Of a stretch of 64,000 nucleotides of DNA, positions 9,213-17,918 are shown one piece after another. The stretch comes from Clostridium aciditolerans. GTDB lineage: Bacteria; Bacillota; Clostridia; Clostridiales; Clostridiaceae. The stretch is from contig NZ_JAEEGB010000038.1 of NCBI RefSeq assembly GCF_016316925.1, forward strand, positions 1-64,000, in the 5' to 3' direction. Within the stretch, counting starts at the first letter, position 1. Each line of letters opens with the position of its first letter. The notes below the pieces were generated by a model. It was not told the origin of the DNA. It made no database searches and saw nothing but the letters and a program-made list of their open reading frames with translations. The position numbers were made by a program, and so were the translations under genes.

Positions 9213-9441
9213 GAAAGTTAACTTATACGCCGTGATATGTTTCCAAGCTTCAGTACGTTAAAAACTTTTAGCCAGTCTAAAGTTTGTGTTTTAGACGACC
9301 TAAGAACCTTCGAGAAACTCGCTACGCTCAAACAACTCGAAGGTGCTAAGGTTGTCTTAAAACTCTTCACTAAGATTGGCACAAAGTTTTTAAATCTATC
9401 TTCAGCTTTGGAAACATACCCCTCTGTATAAGTTAACTTTC
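9213..9441. repeat. Palindromic element family A, copy 1 (229 bp)
   Basis: The two ends are a perfect 16-bp inverted repeat, GAAAGTTAACTTATAC. Pairing continues inwards (ATATGTTTCCAAGCTTCAG against the complement of CTTCAGCTTTGGAAACATA, then CTTCGAG/CTCGAAG near the centre). The whole element can fold into one long imperfect hairpin. It fills the gap between the convergent ftsH copy 2 and yczE-like genes, where no other terminator is visible. Related copies are at 39776 and 62405. The short open frame inside it has no gene-like features. Confidence 0.85.
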
Positions 9442-9458
9442 TAGTTAGTTTTCCTATT

Positions 9459-10166
9459 TTATTCCTCTACAAAGTTTTTTTCTAAGTGTTCATCACAGAC
9501 ATCTGACTTTAAGCGATTATATAAATCTATCAGATTCATGTGATTTGTACTTTGAGAATCGTATTTTCCTAGCTTGAAGGCAAGTTGTACAGAAAAGCCT
9601 ATGCAGCCAGCGAGGATTATTGTTCCAATTCCAGCAGGACCACCTAAAAAATATCCAACAATTAGGACAGTAATTTCAATGGTTCCTCTAATCATCCAGA
9701 CAGGCTTTTTTAACTTTTTTACCAGCCCTTCCATTAAACCATCTCTAGGACCAGCACCTAAGTTTACCCTAAGGTAAAAAAAGGTTGCCCAACCTATTAT
9801 AAAGATTCCTAAAATAAGCAATAGTATTTGTCCCAATAGACTATTTGGAGTACTAAAAAATTTAAATTTTTCTATGATATCTATAAATAAGCCTATAAAT
9901 ATCATGTTAAATACACTTCCGAGTCCAGGAACAACTCCAATAAAGTAACATGCAATCAATATTAGCAAACCCATTAACTCAGATACTTGGCCTAAGGTAA
10001 GTGAACTATGATAAACAATTCCCATATGCAGAACATCCCAGGGACTCATTCCGAGCTTAGAATACAAAGTACATAGTATACCTATAGAATATAGAAGAAG
10101 CCCAAACATTAGTGATGGCATTTTTTTTATCAGTTCAATTAAAACCATTTGATATCTTTTCTGCAA
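9459..10166 (-). CDS. YczE/YitT-family integral membrane protein
   Basis: A 235-residue protein with about five or six hydrophobic segments. It has the family signatures LGMSPWDVLHMG near the first loop and VNLGAGPRDGLMEGL in the second half, a repeated glycine-rich motif typical of YczE/YyaS/YitT-type proteins. The start I chose is the TTG at 10166, eight bases after GGAG. Longer in-frame extensions to 10406 read low-complexity AT-rich sequence without a ribosome site. The molecular function of the family is unknown. It is divergent from cooS and convergent with ftsH copy 2, so it is monocistronic. Confidence 0.8.
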   Translation of the reverse strand: MQKRYQMVLIELIKKMPSLMFGLLLYSIGILCTLYSKLGMSPWDVLHMGIVYHSSLTLGQVSELMGLLILIACYFIGVVPGLGSVFNMIFIGLFIDIIEKFKFFSTPNSLLGQILLLILGIFIIGWATFFYLRVNLGAGPRDGLMEGLVKKLKKPVWMIRGTIEITVLIVGYFLGGPAGIGTIILAGCIGFSVQLAFKLGKYDSQSTNHMNLIDLYNRLKSDVCDEHLEKNFVEE

Positions 10167-10365
10167 TTTAAGTTCTCCTTTCTCATCATTAAGAAACTCT
10201 CTATCTAATTCTACAACTATAGCAGTGTAGAGGCAATAATTACCTTTAAGTAACTTAGAATATAGATGGATACTGGAGAAGTTAGAGCCTATAGTCGTTA
10301 AATAGATTATTTGCTTGTATTCAACAATGATTATTTTCAAATACAAATTTTTTATTGATAACTTA

Positions 10366-10394
10366 TTGACAAATAGAAAGAAAAGGTTTATATT
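10366..10394 (+). promoter_or_regulatory. Consensus sigma-A promoter of the CODH operon
   Basis: A perfect TTGACA and TATATT are 17 bases apart. Transcription would start near 10401, leaving a leader of about 114 bases before cooS. Confidence 0.8.
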
Positions 10395-10408
10395 AAAACT
10401 ATACAAAA

Positions 10409-10484
10409 CAAGTATACTTTATATAAATTTAGTAATATATTATTAGGCATTAGTATGCCTTAATTTTAAAAATAAAAGTATACC
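10409..10484 (+). promoter_or_regulatory. Structured leader/operator region upstream of cooS
   Basis: GTATACTTT near 10411 can pair with AAAAGTATAC near 10474, enclosing a small hairpin AGGCAT/ATGCCT at about 10446-10461. It could be a pair of protein-binding palindromes or an RNA structure. I do not recognise it as a known riboswitch. Confidence 0.4.
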
Positions 10485-10514
10485 AATAAGGTAAACAATA
10501 AGGAGGAATTTATT

Positions 10515-12467
10515 GTGTCAATGTGTGAAAACTGTACAACTTGTCAATCAGCAGATAAGGTTTTAGAAGGATTTATAGGTTCTATGGATATGGAAACTTC
10601 TCACCATAGAGTTGAAAGTCAAAAGATAAAATGTGGATTTGGACAACAGGGTGTATGTTGTAAATTGTGTGCTAATGGACCATGTAGAATAACTCCAAAA
10701 TCACCAAGAGGAATATGTGGGGCTAATGCAGACACAATAGTAGCTAGAAATTTCCTAAGAGCGGTGTCATCAGGAGCAGCTTGCTATTTACATGTAATTG
10801 AGAATACAGCAAGAAACTTAAAATCTATAGGAGAAACAAAGGGAACAATAAAAGGCGTTAATGCTTTAAATAAAGTAGCTAAAGTCTTTGGAATAGAAGA
10901 GGAAGATAATCATAAAAAAGCAATAATGATAGCTGATAAAGTTATTGCTGATTTATATAAGCCTAGATTTGAAAAAATGGAAATTGTAGAAAAAATGGCA
11001 TATAAGCCTAGAGTGGAAAATTGGAAGAAGCTTAATATAATGCCTGGTGGAGCTAAGTCAGAGGTTTTTGATGCTATAGTTAAGACTTCAACAAATTTAA
11101 ATAGTGATCCAGTAGACATGTTATTAAACTGCTTAAATCTTGGAATATCTACAGGACTTTACGGATTAACTCTTACAAACTTGTTAAACGATATCATGCT
11201 TGGAGAACCTGTTATAAGAGCAGCTAAGGTAGGCTTCAAGGTTGTAGATACAGATTATATAAATATTATGATTACTGGACACCAACATTCAACAATATCA
11301 CATCTTCAAGATGTTCTAATAGATGATAAGGTAATAGAAAAGGCTAAGAAAGCTGGAGCTAAAGGCTTCAAACTTGTGGGATGTACTTGTGTAGGACAGG
11401 ATCTACAGTTAAGAGGAGAGCATTATAAAGAAGTATTCTCAGGACATGCTGGTAATAACTTTACAAGTGAAGCATTAATAGCTACTGGAGGAGTGGATTT
11501 AATAGTTTCAGAGTTTAACTGTACACTTCCAGGTATTGAGCCTATTGCTGATAAATTTAAGGTTAAGATGATATGTTTAGATGATGTAGCTAAAAAGGCA
11601 AATGCTGAATATATTGAATATTCCTTTGAAAATAGAGAAGAAATAAGCAATTATGTAATTGATGAAGCTATTAAGAGCTATAGCGAAAGAAGAGGCAATG
11701 TTGTTACAAATGCAAAACAACTGTTGGATCGTATGATGCAAATGGTAAGTGAAAACAGAGATGCTGTTCCTATAAATATACCAATGGATCATGGTCACGA
11801 TGATGTAATAACTGGAGTTAGTGAAGAGTCTCTTAAAGCTTTCCTAGGTGGAACATGGAAACCATTAGTAGACTTAATTGCAGCTGGAAAAATTAAAGGG
11901 GTAGCTGGAGTTGTAGGATGTTCAAATCTTACTGCTAAAGGTCATGATGTATTTACAGTAGAACTTACTAAAGAACTTATAAAGAGAGATATAATTGTAC
12001 TTTCAGCTGGATGTTCAAGTGGCGGACTTGAGAATGTAGGATTAATGTCACCAGGTGCAGCAGAGCTTGCTGGGGAAAATTTAAAAGAAGTATGTAAGAG
12101 TCTAGGAATTCCTCCTGTATTGAACTTTGGACCATGTCTAGCTATAGGAAGATTAGAATTAGTTGCTACAGAGCTTGCAGAGTATTTGGGAATAGATATT
12201 CCACAGCTTCCATTAGTACTTTCTGCTCCACAATGGTTAGAAGAACAAGCTTTAGCTGACGGAGCTTTCGGGTTAGCGTTAGGACTTCCACTTCACCTTG
12301 CAATACCTCCATTCATAACAGGAAGTAAGGTAGTAACAAAGGTATTAACAGAGGACCTTGAAACTTTAACTGGTGGAAAACTTATACTTGAAGATGATGT
12401 AATAAAAGCAGCAGATAAGCTTGAAGAAATCGTACTTAATAGAAGACAAAAACTAGGCCTTAAATAA
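10515..12467 (+). CDS. cooS: Anaerobic Ni-Fe carbon monoxide dehydrogenase, catalytic subunit
   Basis: A 650-residue cytoplasmic enzyme catalysing CO + H2O to CO2 with two electrons and two protons. N-terminal cysteines match the D and B clusters (C40, C48, C49, C52, C57 and C68 in RGICGA). C-cluster ligands are seen in TGHQHST, GCTCVGQD, EFNCTLPG, GCSNL, AGCSSGG and FGPCLAIGR. The length is typical for monofunctional CooS. The GTG start lies eight bases after AGGAGG; the ATG two codons later is an alternative. It leads an operon with an iron-sulfur protein and a flavoprotein, so electrons probably go to ferredoxin and NAD(P). No cooC or cooJ maturation gene is adjacent. Confidence 0.95.
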   Translation: MSMCENCTTCQSADKVLEGFIGSMDMETSHHRVESQKIKCGFGQQGVCCKLCANGPCRITPKSPRGICGANADTIVARNFLRAVSSGAACYLHVIENTARNLKSIGETKGTIKGVNALNKVAKVFGIEEEDNHKKAIMIADKVIADLYKPRFEKMEIVEKMAYKPRVENWKKLNIMPGGAKSEVFDAIVKTSTNLNSDPVDMLLNCLNLGISTGLYGLTLTNLLNDIMLGEPVIRAAKVGFKVVDTDYINIMITGHQHSTISHLQDVLIDDKVIEKAKKAGAKGFKLVGCTCVGQDLQLRGEHYKEVFSGHAGNNFTSEALIATGGVDLIVSEFNCTLPGIEPIADKFKVKMICLDDVAKKANAEYIEYSFENREEISNYVIDEAIKSYSERRGNVVTNAKQLLDRMMQMVSENRDAVPINIPMDHGHDDVITGVSEESLKAFLGGTWKPLVDLIAAGKIKGVAGVVGCSNLTAKGHDVFTVELTKELIKRDIIVLSAGCSSGGLENVGLMSPGAAELAGENLKEVCKSLGIPPVLNFGPCLAIGRLELVATELAEYLGIDIPQLPLVLSAPQWLEEQALADGAFGLALGLPLHLAIPPFITGSKVVTKVLTEDLETLTGGKLILEDDVIKAADKLEEIVLNRRQKLGLK

Positions 12468-12488
12468 TTTGATTGGTGGTGTGCTCCT

Positions 12489-12938
12489 ATGAAAAGAATC
12501 ATGATAAATAAGGATTTGTGCAGCGCATGTTTAAATTGTTATATGGCATGCATGGCAGAGCATAACGAAAAGGGTAAATCTGTATTTGATGTAGATCTTG
12601 AAAATATTGAAAATGAAGGAAGAAACTATATAACTCTAGATAAAGAAGGTAAACCAATCCCTATATTCTGTCGTCATTGTGATGACCCAGAATGTGTTAA
12701 CACTTGTATGAGTGGCGCTATGACTAAGGATAAGGAAAGTGGAATAGTCTCTTATGATGAAGAAAAATGTGCTTCTTGCTTTATGTGTGTTATGTCCTGT
12801 CCTTATGGAGTATTAAAGCCCGATACAAAAACAAAAAAGGTCGTAGTTAAATGTGACTTATGTAATGGTAGAGAGATACCAAGATGCGTAGAAAACTGTC
12901 CAACTGGTGCAATATATCTTGAGGAGGTGGACTGCTAA
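12489..12938 (+). CDS. cooF: CooF-like polyferredoxin (four 4Fe-4S clusters)
   Basis: A 149-residue iron-sulfur protein with sixteen cluster cysteines in the DmsB/HycB arrangement: CSACLNCYMAC, CRHCDDPECVNTC, CASCFMCVMSCP and CDLC...CVENCP. In CODH operons such proteins carry electrons from CooS to acceptors such as hydrogenases or NAD(P) oxidoreductases. It starts 21 bases after the cooS stop, and its last base is the first base of the next gene's ATG, so translation of the two is coupled. The ribosome site is GGTGG. The cofactor assignment is from motif count; the electron route is inferred from operon order. Confidence 0.9.
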   Translation: MKRIMINKDLCSACLNCYMACMAEHNEKGKSVFDVDLENIENEGRNYITLDKEGKPIPIFCRHCDDPECVNTCMSGAMTKDKESGIVSYDEEKCASCFMCVMSCPYGVLKPDTKTKKVVVKCDLCNGREIPRCVENCPTGAIYLEEVDC

Positions 12939-14167
12939 TGAGATATGTAATAATAGGAGCTAGTGCTGCAGGAATTAATGCTGCAAAAACTCTAAGGGAA
13001 TTAGATAATCTGAGCGAAATTGTTATCATATCAAAGGACACCGATGTATATTCAAGGTGCATGCTTCATCATGTTATTAGTGGCAATAGAGATTTAGAGA
13101 AAATTGCCTTTGTAGATAAGGACTTTTTCTCTAAGAATAATATAAAATGGGTAAAAGGTATTGAGGTTACAGATATAAATACTGATGAAAAGCAAGTTGT
13201 ATTAGAAAACGGCACAATAGAAAAGTATGATAAATTACTAATTGCGACCGGAGCCTCCTCATTTGTTCCACCAGTTAAGAATTTAAGAGAAGCTAAAGGT
13301 GTATATTCCTTAAGAGATTATGCTGATGTGCTAAATATAGAAGAAGGAATAAAGAAATCAAAGAAAGCTGTAATACTAGGAGCTGGCCTTGTTGGCATAG
13401 ACTCAGCTATAGGGCTTATGGAGAGAGGAATAAAACTTTCTATTGTAGAGATGGGAAACAGAATACTTCCTCTTCAGCTAGATCAAAAAGGAGCTGATAG
13501 ATATCAAAAGCTTTTTAAGGATAAGGCTGTAGATATTTATACTTCAGTAAGCTTAGAAGAAGTAATTCTAAAAGAAGATGGATATGTAAGTAAGGCTAAA
13601 TTAAGCGATGGAACTTTGATAGACTGCGATATGATAGTTGTAGCTGCAGGAGTTAGACCTAATATTAATTTTATAAAAAACACTAGCATAAATGTAAATA
13701 AAGGAATTGTAATTGATAAAAACTGTAGAACTTCTGAAAAAGACATATATGCTGCTGGAGATGTTACTTTTACCGCTCCAATTTGGCCCATTGCTGTGAA
13801 ACAAGGTATAGCAGCTGCGTATAACATGTACGGAGAAGAAAGAGTTTTTGATGATACCTTTGCATTAAGAAATTCTATGAATTTTTTAGGATTAGAAACT
13901 GTATCTCTAGGTATAGTAGAAGCTCCAGACAATAGCTATACTGTAGACATTATTGAAACAAAGAATGTCTATAAAAAAGTGATTCATAAAGATGGAATAA
14001 TATACGGAGCAATTCTTTTAGGTGATATATCTTATTGTGGAGTGCTGCATCAGCTTATAAAGAATAAAATAAATATATCTAATATAAATAAAAATATATT
14101 TAAAATTGATTATGCAGACTTTTTCAATGTACAGAAAGATGGTCAATATAAATACGAATTTGTATAA
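12938..14167 (+). CDS. FAD/NAD(P)-dependent oxidoreductase of the CODH operon
   Basis: A 409-residue pyridine-nucleotide-disulfide-type flavoprotein. It has an N-terminal FAD-binding GASAAGINAA, a central NAD(P)-binding GAGLVGIDSA, and the second FAD motif IYAAGDV near residue 270. The redox-active Cys pair of disulfide reductases is absent, and the early part resembles NADH:rubredoxin/nitrite reductase-type enzymes (SRCMLHHVISG). In acetogens the order cooS-cooF-flavoprotein is a known arrangement thought to let CO reduce NAD(P)+ through the polyferredoxin. The ATG overlaps the cooF stop by one base. A strong hairpin terminator ends the operon. Confidence 0.88.
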   Translation: MRYVIIGASAAGINAAKTLRELDNLSEIVIISKDTDVYSRCMLHHVISGNRDLEKIAFVDKDFFSKNNIKWVKGIEVTDINTDEKQVVLENGTIEKYDKLLIATGASSFVPPVKNLREAKGVYSLRDYADVLNIEEGIKKSKKAVILGAGLVGIDSAIGLMERGIKLSIVEMGNRILPLQLDQKGADRYQKLFKDKAVDIYTSVSLEEVILKEDGYVSKAKLSDGTLIDCDMIVVAAGVRPNINFIKNTSINVNKGIVIDKNCRTSEKDIYAAGDVTFTAPIWPIAVKQGIAAAYNMYGEERVFDDTFALRNSMNFLGLETVSLGIVEAPDNSYTVDIIETKNVYKKVIHKDGIIYGAILLGDISYCGVLHQLIKNKINISNINKNIFKIDYADFFNVQKDGQYKYEFV

Positions 14168-14172
14168 AGTTC

Positions 14173-14217
14173 AACTAAGAATCAGATGGGATTTTAAAGC
14201 CCATCTGATTCTTAGTT
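14173..14217 (+). terminator. Operon terminator, repeat family C
   Basis: A perfect 18-bp stem, AACTAAGAATCAGATGGG and its complement, closes a 9-base loop. The T-rich tail is weak (CTTAGTTAAAAGG). A related hairpin lies at 38878-38911. Confidence 0.75.
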
Positions 14218-14235
14218 AAAAGGACAAAGCACTTA

Positions 14236-14286
14236 TGCCATTAATACTAACGCTCAAAGTAACGGCAGTATTAGTGGCAATTTTTA
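14236..14286 (+). terminator. Second hairpin with T run
   Basis: TGCCATTAATACT pairs with AGTATTAGTGGCA (one G-T pair) and is followed by ATTTTT. The TAATACT/AGTATTA arms recur in the palindrome at 38937-39031. A third hairpin, ACTCCTGC/GCAGGAGT, follows at 14341-14368. Confidence 0.6.
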
Positions 14287-14368
14287 ATATAGGGTTTATT
14301 TACTTGTTATACTAAAAAATGTATAATGTATATTAAGGAAACTCCTGCTCTTTTTATTTCGCAGGAGT

Positions 14369-14460
14369 AAGCGACCATCTCAAAATCAGCACTCTGTGTA
14401 AGTGACTATCACCAAATCATAAATTTGGGATATCTGCTTAGGATTTTGGATGTCTGCTTA
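14369..14460. repeat. Nested family-D hairpins
   Basis: An inner hairpin (14400-14439; AAGTGACTATCACCAAATC ... AATTTGGGATATCTGCTT) sits in the loop of an outer hairpin with nearly the same arms (AAGCGACCATCTCAAAATC ... GATTTTGGATGTCTGCTT). The same core, in the opposite orientation, is found at 38965-39003 and 39825-39863. It lies directly before the ribosome site of the next gene. Confidence 0.7.
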
Positions 14461-14478
14461 AGAAGGGGGAGAGGATAT

Positions 14479-15918
14479 ATGAAAGCTTTAAAAAACTTTA
14501 AAAGCTTGCTGAGCTTCTTGATTTGCTATATGTTACTTGTAACATTATTGCCAACAGGTGCCTTAGCAGCAGCTAATTCAGACAGCAAGGTAATAAATAA
14601 CAATAGCTTACTGGTTAAAGAAGGGGAGTGGCTATATTATAGAAACTCAAGCGATGGAGGTTCTATATACAAAATAAAAACAGATGGCACAGAAAATACA
14701 AAAATAAATGATGTAAGTAGCTCAAATATAAGTGTTTACGGGGATTGGATTTATTTCAAAGTAATTGACCCTAAGGATGACAGCAAAAACTATGAAATGT
14801 TTAGAATTAAGAAAGGTGCCTCTCAAGGAGATGCCCAAGACTTGAAATTTAGCAGTAATAACGAAGTTTTTATAGGTGACTATATTTATTATGTAAAAAA
14901 TAATGATGGTATATATAAAATAAAGGCTGATGGCAGTGAAAAATCACAAAAAATAGTAGATTGTAAACACGGTGGAATAAGAAAAAACTATATTTTTTAT
15001 AGTAAACCAGATGCTAATGGCGGAGCTGTAGAAACTTATTTTATATCAAATTTAGATGGTAAAAATCAAACCGAAGTTGGAAGTGCTAATGACATAGTTA
15101 AATTTACAGATAACTGGATTTACTATGGAATATATAAAGACGGTTTATACAAAATGAAGATTGATGGAAGTGAAAAAAGCAAGATCAGTAATGATTGTTT
15201 TGCTTATGTACTAAATGATCAATGGATTCACGACTATAATAATGGTACGTCTTTATTTAAAAATATAGATGGATCAAAAGATATAAAAGAGTCAGGTGCT
15301 GGGTCTTTTAAAATGTATACTGGAGATGTGTGGACAGGCATAAATATGGTAGACAACTGGATTTATTTCCATGATTCAAATTATAATTGTTTAAGTATGG
15401 TAAATACAGATAGTAGTCAAAAGATCAAACTATACAAGCCTATATCAAAAGATTCTTTTAGGTATGATTTAAACCTAATGTCTTGTTTAAAAGATGGGGA
15501 TTATGTTTATTACATAAATGACTTTAATGATAGTGAAAAGTTTTTATATAAGTATGATATAAATTCAGGTAATTCACAAAGACTATCCCCTTCAGAAGAT
15601 ATACAAAAAGTTTCAGAGAACAAGAAGTGGATAGTGAAGTTTGGCAAAGAACTTGATGAAAGTACAATAAACAGTAAAAATATTATAGTTACTGATGGTG
15701 ATAATCAAATAGTAAAGGTGAATATAGCTCTCAATTCGGATAAAAAATCAATTACTGTAAGCAAAGATAATACTGGGAAAACTGATTCTGATATTTGGCA
15801 GAAACAGCGTATTTTAGAAGGAAGACAAATTTATAATTTGAAAATAAGTAAAGATGTAAAAAGTAAGGATGGAAAAGAATTAAATAAAAATATTGTAAAA
15901 ATCTTTGAAGTAAATTAA
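14479..15918 (+). CDS. Secreted DUF5050-like beta-propeller protein with C-terminal Ig-like domain
   Basis: A 479-residue secreted protein. I took the ATG at 14479, seven bases after GGGGGAGAGG, which gives a clean signal peptide (MKALKNFKSLLSFLICYMLL... cleaved around ALAAANS). Residues ~35-380 contain repeated blades of the type 'GDWIYF/NWIYY...LYKMKIDGSEKSKI', characteristic of DUF5050 six-bladed propeller modules. Residues ~385-479 look like a SbsA/Big_5 Ig-like domain (KWIVKFGKELDESTINSKNI). A related Ig-like domain ends the M16C peptidase at 48756-52133. No sorting signal is seen, so it is probably released or loosely wall-bound. The ligand is unknown. Confidence 0.8.
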   Translation: MKALKNFKSLLSFLICYMLLVTLLPTGALAAANSDSKVINNNSLLVKEGEWLYYRNSSDGGSIYKIKTDGTENTKINDVSSSNISVYGDWIYFKVIDPKDDSKNYEMFRIKKGASQGDAQDLKFSSNNEVFIGDYIYYVKNNDGIYKIKADGSEKSQKIVDCKHGGIRKNYIFYSKPDANGGAVETYFISNLDGKNQTEVGSANDIVKFTDNWIYYGIYKDGLYKMKIDGSEKSKISNDCFAYVLNDQWIHDYNNGTSLFKNIDGSKDIKESGAGSFKMYTGDVWTGINMVDNWIYFHDSNYNCLSMVNTDSSQKIKLYKPISKDSFRYDLNLMSCLKDGDYVYYINDFNDSEKFLYKYDINSGNSQRLSPSEDIQKVSENKKWIVKFGKELDESTINSKNIIVTDGDNQIVKVNIALNSDKKSITVSKDNTGKTDSDIWQKQRILEGRQIYNLKISKDVKSKDGKELNKNIVKIFEVN

Positions 15919-15921
15919 ATC

Positions 15922-15954
15922 AATAAAGCAGAGCTTTCTCTGCTTTATTATTTT
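15922..15954 (+). terminator. Intrinsic terminator
   Basis: AATAAAGCAGAG and CTCTGCTTTATT form a 12-bp stem with a 4-base loop, followed by ATTTT. It may only attenuate transcription, since the next gene starts 63 bases after the stop. Confidence 0.75.
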
Positions 15955-15981
15955 AACACTGATGAAAGGAAAACAATAGCT

Positions 15982-17751
15982 ATGAGGTATTTACTACTTA
16001 TTGCAGCAATATTACTTGTTCCATATAATCTACTGCCTGTTAGTGTGTGTGGAGCAATACTGTTATTAATATGCAGCATATATTTATTAAAAATAGAAAA
16101 GAGCTTAATAGTTAATAAATATATATTTTATTCAATATTATTCTTAAATGTTATAGCAATGCTATCCTTGATATACAGTAAGAATATAAATCTATTTTTT
16201 GATGGCTTCATTACATATCTAGCTATTCTGATGTTCTATTTATTATTTACGAATTTACATATGCCTAAAGTATTAGATTATTTTACCTATATTATATCAA
16301 TATCAACTTTTATATTTATAATATTTCAAGGACTTATATTAAATAAAAGGATAGATGGTACTTTTGGATATGCCAATACATATGGATTATTGCTGTTAAT
16401 TGGCTTATATATGAATGAAATAAGAGCAGAACAAAAGCTTAAGTCATCAATTCAATGGGTACTAATACTTGGAATACTATTTACTGAGTCAAGAAATACA
16501 TTTATATATTTATTTATTTTTGCATTAATATGCTATTTTGCAGAATATAAAGAAAAAAACTATAGAATAGCAATAAATTTTTTTACGACTATCATATTTT
16601 ATGGATTAGTTAAATATTTTGGACTAGGAACAGCCTTTGTTATACCAGTTTTTTATATACCTTTATATTATTTTTATGACAAGTCTAGTGCTAAAATAAA
16701 AAAACAGATATCTTTATTTTTTGCTATTGCTATAATTATATCTCTTTCTTTGCTGGTATTTGGAAAATTTAATTTTAACACTAGAGTGAGCAATATCAGT
16801 TTAAATTCAGGATCTCTTCAAGAAAGATTTATATATTATGAAGATTGTTTTCAAAGTATAATAAAAAATCCTTTGGGGGATGGTATTAACTCATTTGTGT
16901 ATAAACAGTATAAAGGTCAATCCGCTTTTTATGATATAAAATACATTCACAATTCACTTTTGCAAGTTTGTTATGATTTAGGGATACTGGGACTAGCAGT
17001 TTTTATATTTATCTTTATATATGGATTATATATAATACTAAAACTTAAGAAAGATAGATTAAAAGTTTTAAAATTAGCTATGTTTTTAACGATATATTTT
17101 CATAGTTTGTTAGATTTTGATTTTTCTTTTACCTCAATTTTTATAATAGTAGTAATGATAATGAGTTTTTCAGATAAAAGTAATAGCTTTACTATAGGAA
17201 ATTCAGTTAAAGTGTCTATGATAAGTTTGGGATTGATAGTTTCAGTATATATTTTAATAATTAATTCATTAACTTTCCTGGGAAATTTATATGCAAAAAA
17301 TGATATAAACAAATCTATTACTTTTTATAGAGCAAATAAAGCAATAACCATTAAAAATCCAGATGTATATGTGCTGATGGCACAGGTTTACAGAAACAAT
17401 AATATGTATCAAGGATGCTTAGCAAACTTAAAATTAGCAGAACAGGTTAATAATGAAGATCCTAGAATAAAGATGAATATTGCTTTTACCTATGAAAGGC
17501 TTGGAGATATAGAGAATACAATCAAGTATTTTGATATAGTTTTAGATTGTGAAAAGTATTATTATCAGATTTACCAAAAATACTATGTATATTTAGACAA
17601 TGCTTATAAGAAAACTAATGACTATAAATATAAAACTGAAATAAACAACCTTAAAGATATTTACTATAAGAACTTTAACAGGTTAAATAAAAGAGCTGTA
17701 TTCCTCAAAAATCAATTGAATGGAAACTTTGATTATACAGTAAATCAGTAG
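15982..17751 (+). CDS. O-antigen ligase/polymerase-like membrane protein with TPR tail
   Basis: A 589-residue protein. Residues 1-430 contain about twelve hydrophobic segments. The Wzy_C-type region includes GSLQERFIYYEDCFQSI...NPLGDGINSF and YIHNSLLQVCYDLGILG, the loop typical of O-antigen ligases and related polymerases. Residues ~435-560 form TPR-like helices (NNNMYQGCLANLKLAEQ, AFTYERLGDIENTIKYFD), an architecture known from WaaL-like proteins of Gram-positives. No glycosyltransferase cluster surrounds it, so its substrate, perhaps an S-layer or wall glycan, is open. The ATG follows AAAGGA at 11 bases. A family-B palindrome starts one base after the stop codon. Confidence 0.75.
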   Translation: MRYLLLIAAILLVPYNLLPVSVCGAILLLICSIYLLKIEKSLIVNKYIFYSILFLNVIAMLSLIYSKNINLFFDGFITYLAILMFYLLFTNLHMPKVLDYFTYIISISTFIFIIFQGLILNKRIDGTFGYANTYGLLLLIGLYMNEIRAEQKLKSSIQWVLILGILFTESRNTFIYLFIFALICYFAEYKEKNYRIAINFFTTIIFYGLVKYFGLGTAFVIPVFYIPLYYFYDKSSAKIKKQISLFFAIAIIISLSLLVFGKFNFNTRVSNISLNSGSLQERFIYYEDCFQSIIKNPLGDGINSFVYKQYKGQSAFYDIKYIHNSLLQVCYDLGILGLAVFIFIFIYGLYIILKLKKDRLKVLKLAMFLTIYFHSLLDFDFSFTSIFIIVVMIMSFSDKSNSFTIGNSVKVSMISLGLIVSVYILIINSLTFLGNLYAKNDINKSITFYRANKAITIKNPDVYVLMAQVYRNNNMYQGCLANLKLAEQVNNEDPRIKMNIAFTYERLGDIENTIKYFDIVLDCEKYYYQIYQKYYVYLDNAYKKTNDYKYKTEINNLKDIYYKNFNRLNKRAVFLKNQLNGNFDYTVNQ

Positions 17752-17752
17752 A

Positions 17753-17846
17753 TTATATAGATATTTAACCTGAGTGGTTGGCTTATTAGCGGTATTCATA
17801 GGGGTGCCTTGGTTAAGTCAATTATCGAAGTTGAATATCTATATAA
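17753..17846. repeat. Palindromic element family B, copy 1 (94 bp)
   Basis: The ends TTATATAGATATTTAAC and GTTGAATATCTATATAA are complementary with one mismatch. The next part (TTGGCTTA against TAAGTCAA) continues the pairing. Inner marks GGTATTCATAGGGGT are shared with copies at 40040 and 43231. Confidence 0.8.
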
Positions 17847-17890
17847 GGTAATTGATATTTAAAAATTACAAAATATTAATAATTAGTTTA

Positions 17891-17918
17891 TTGAGTTTTA
17901 AAATATTAGAGTTATAAT
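17891..17918 (+). promoter_or_regulatory. Promoter of the CBS-pair gene
   Basis: TTGAGT and a perfect TATAAT are separated by 16 bases. Transcription would start near 17925, giving a leader of about 120 bases with no recognised structure. Confidence 0.55.

Noticed and set aside
9237-9431. 64-codon open frame inside the family-A palindrome
   Set aside because: It lies entirely in the inverted repeat, lacks a ribosome site and is not kept in the copy at 39776.
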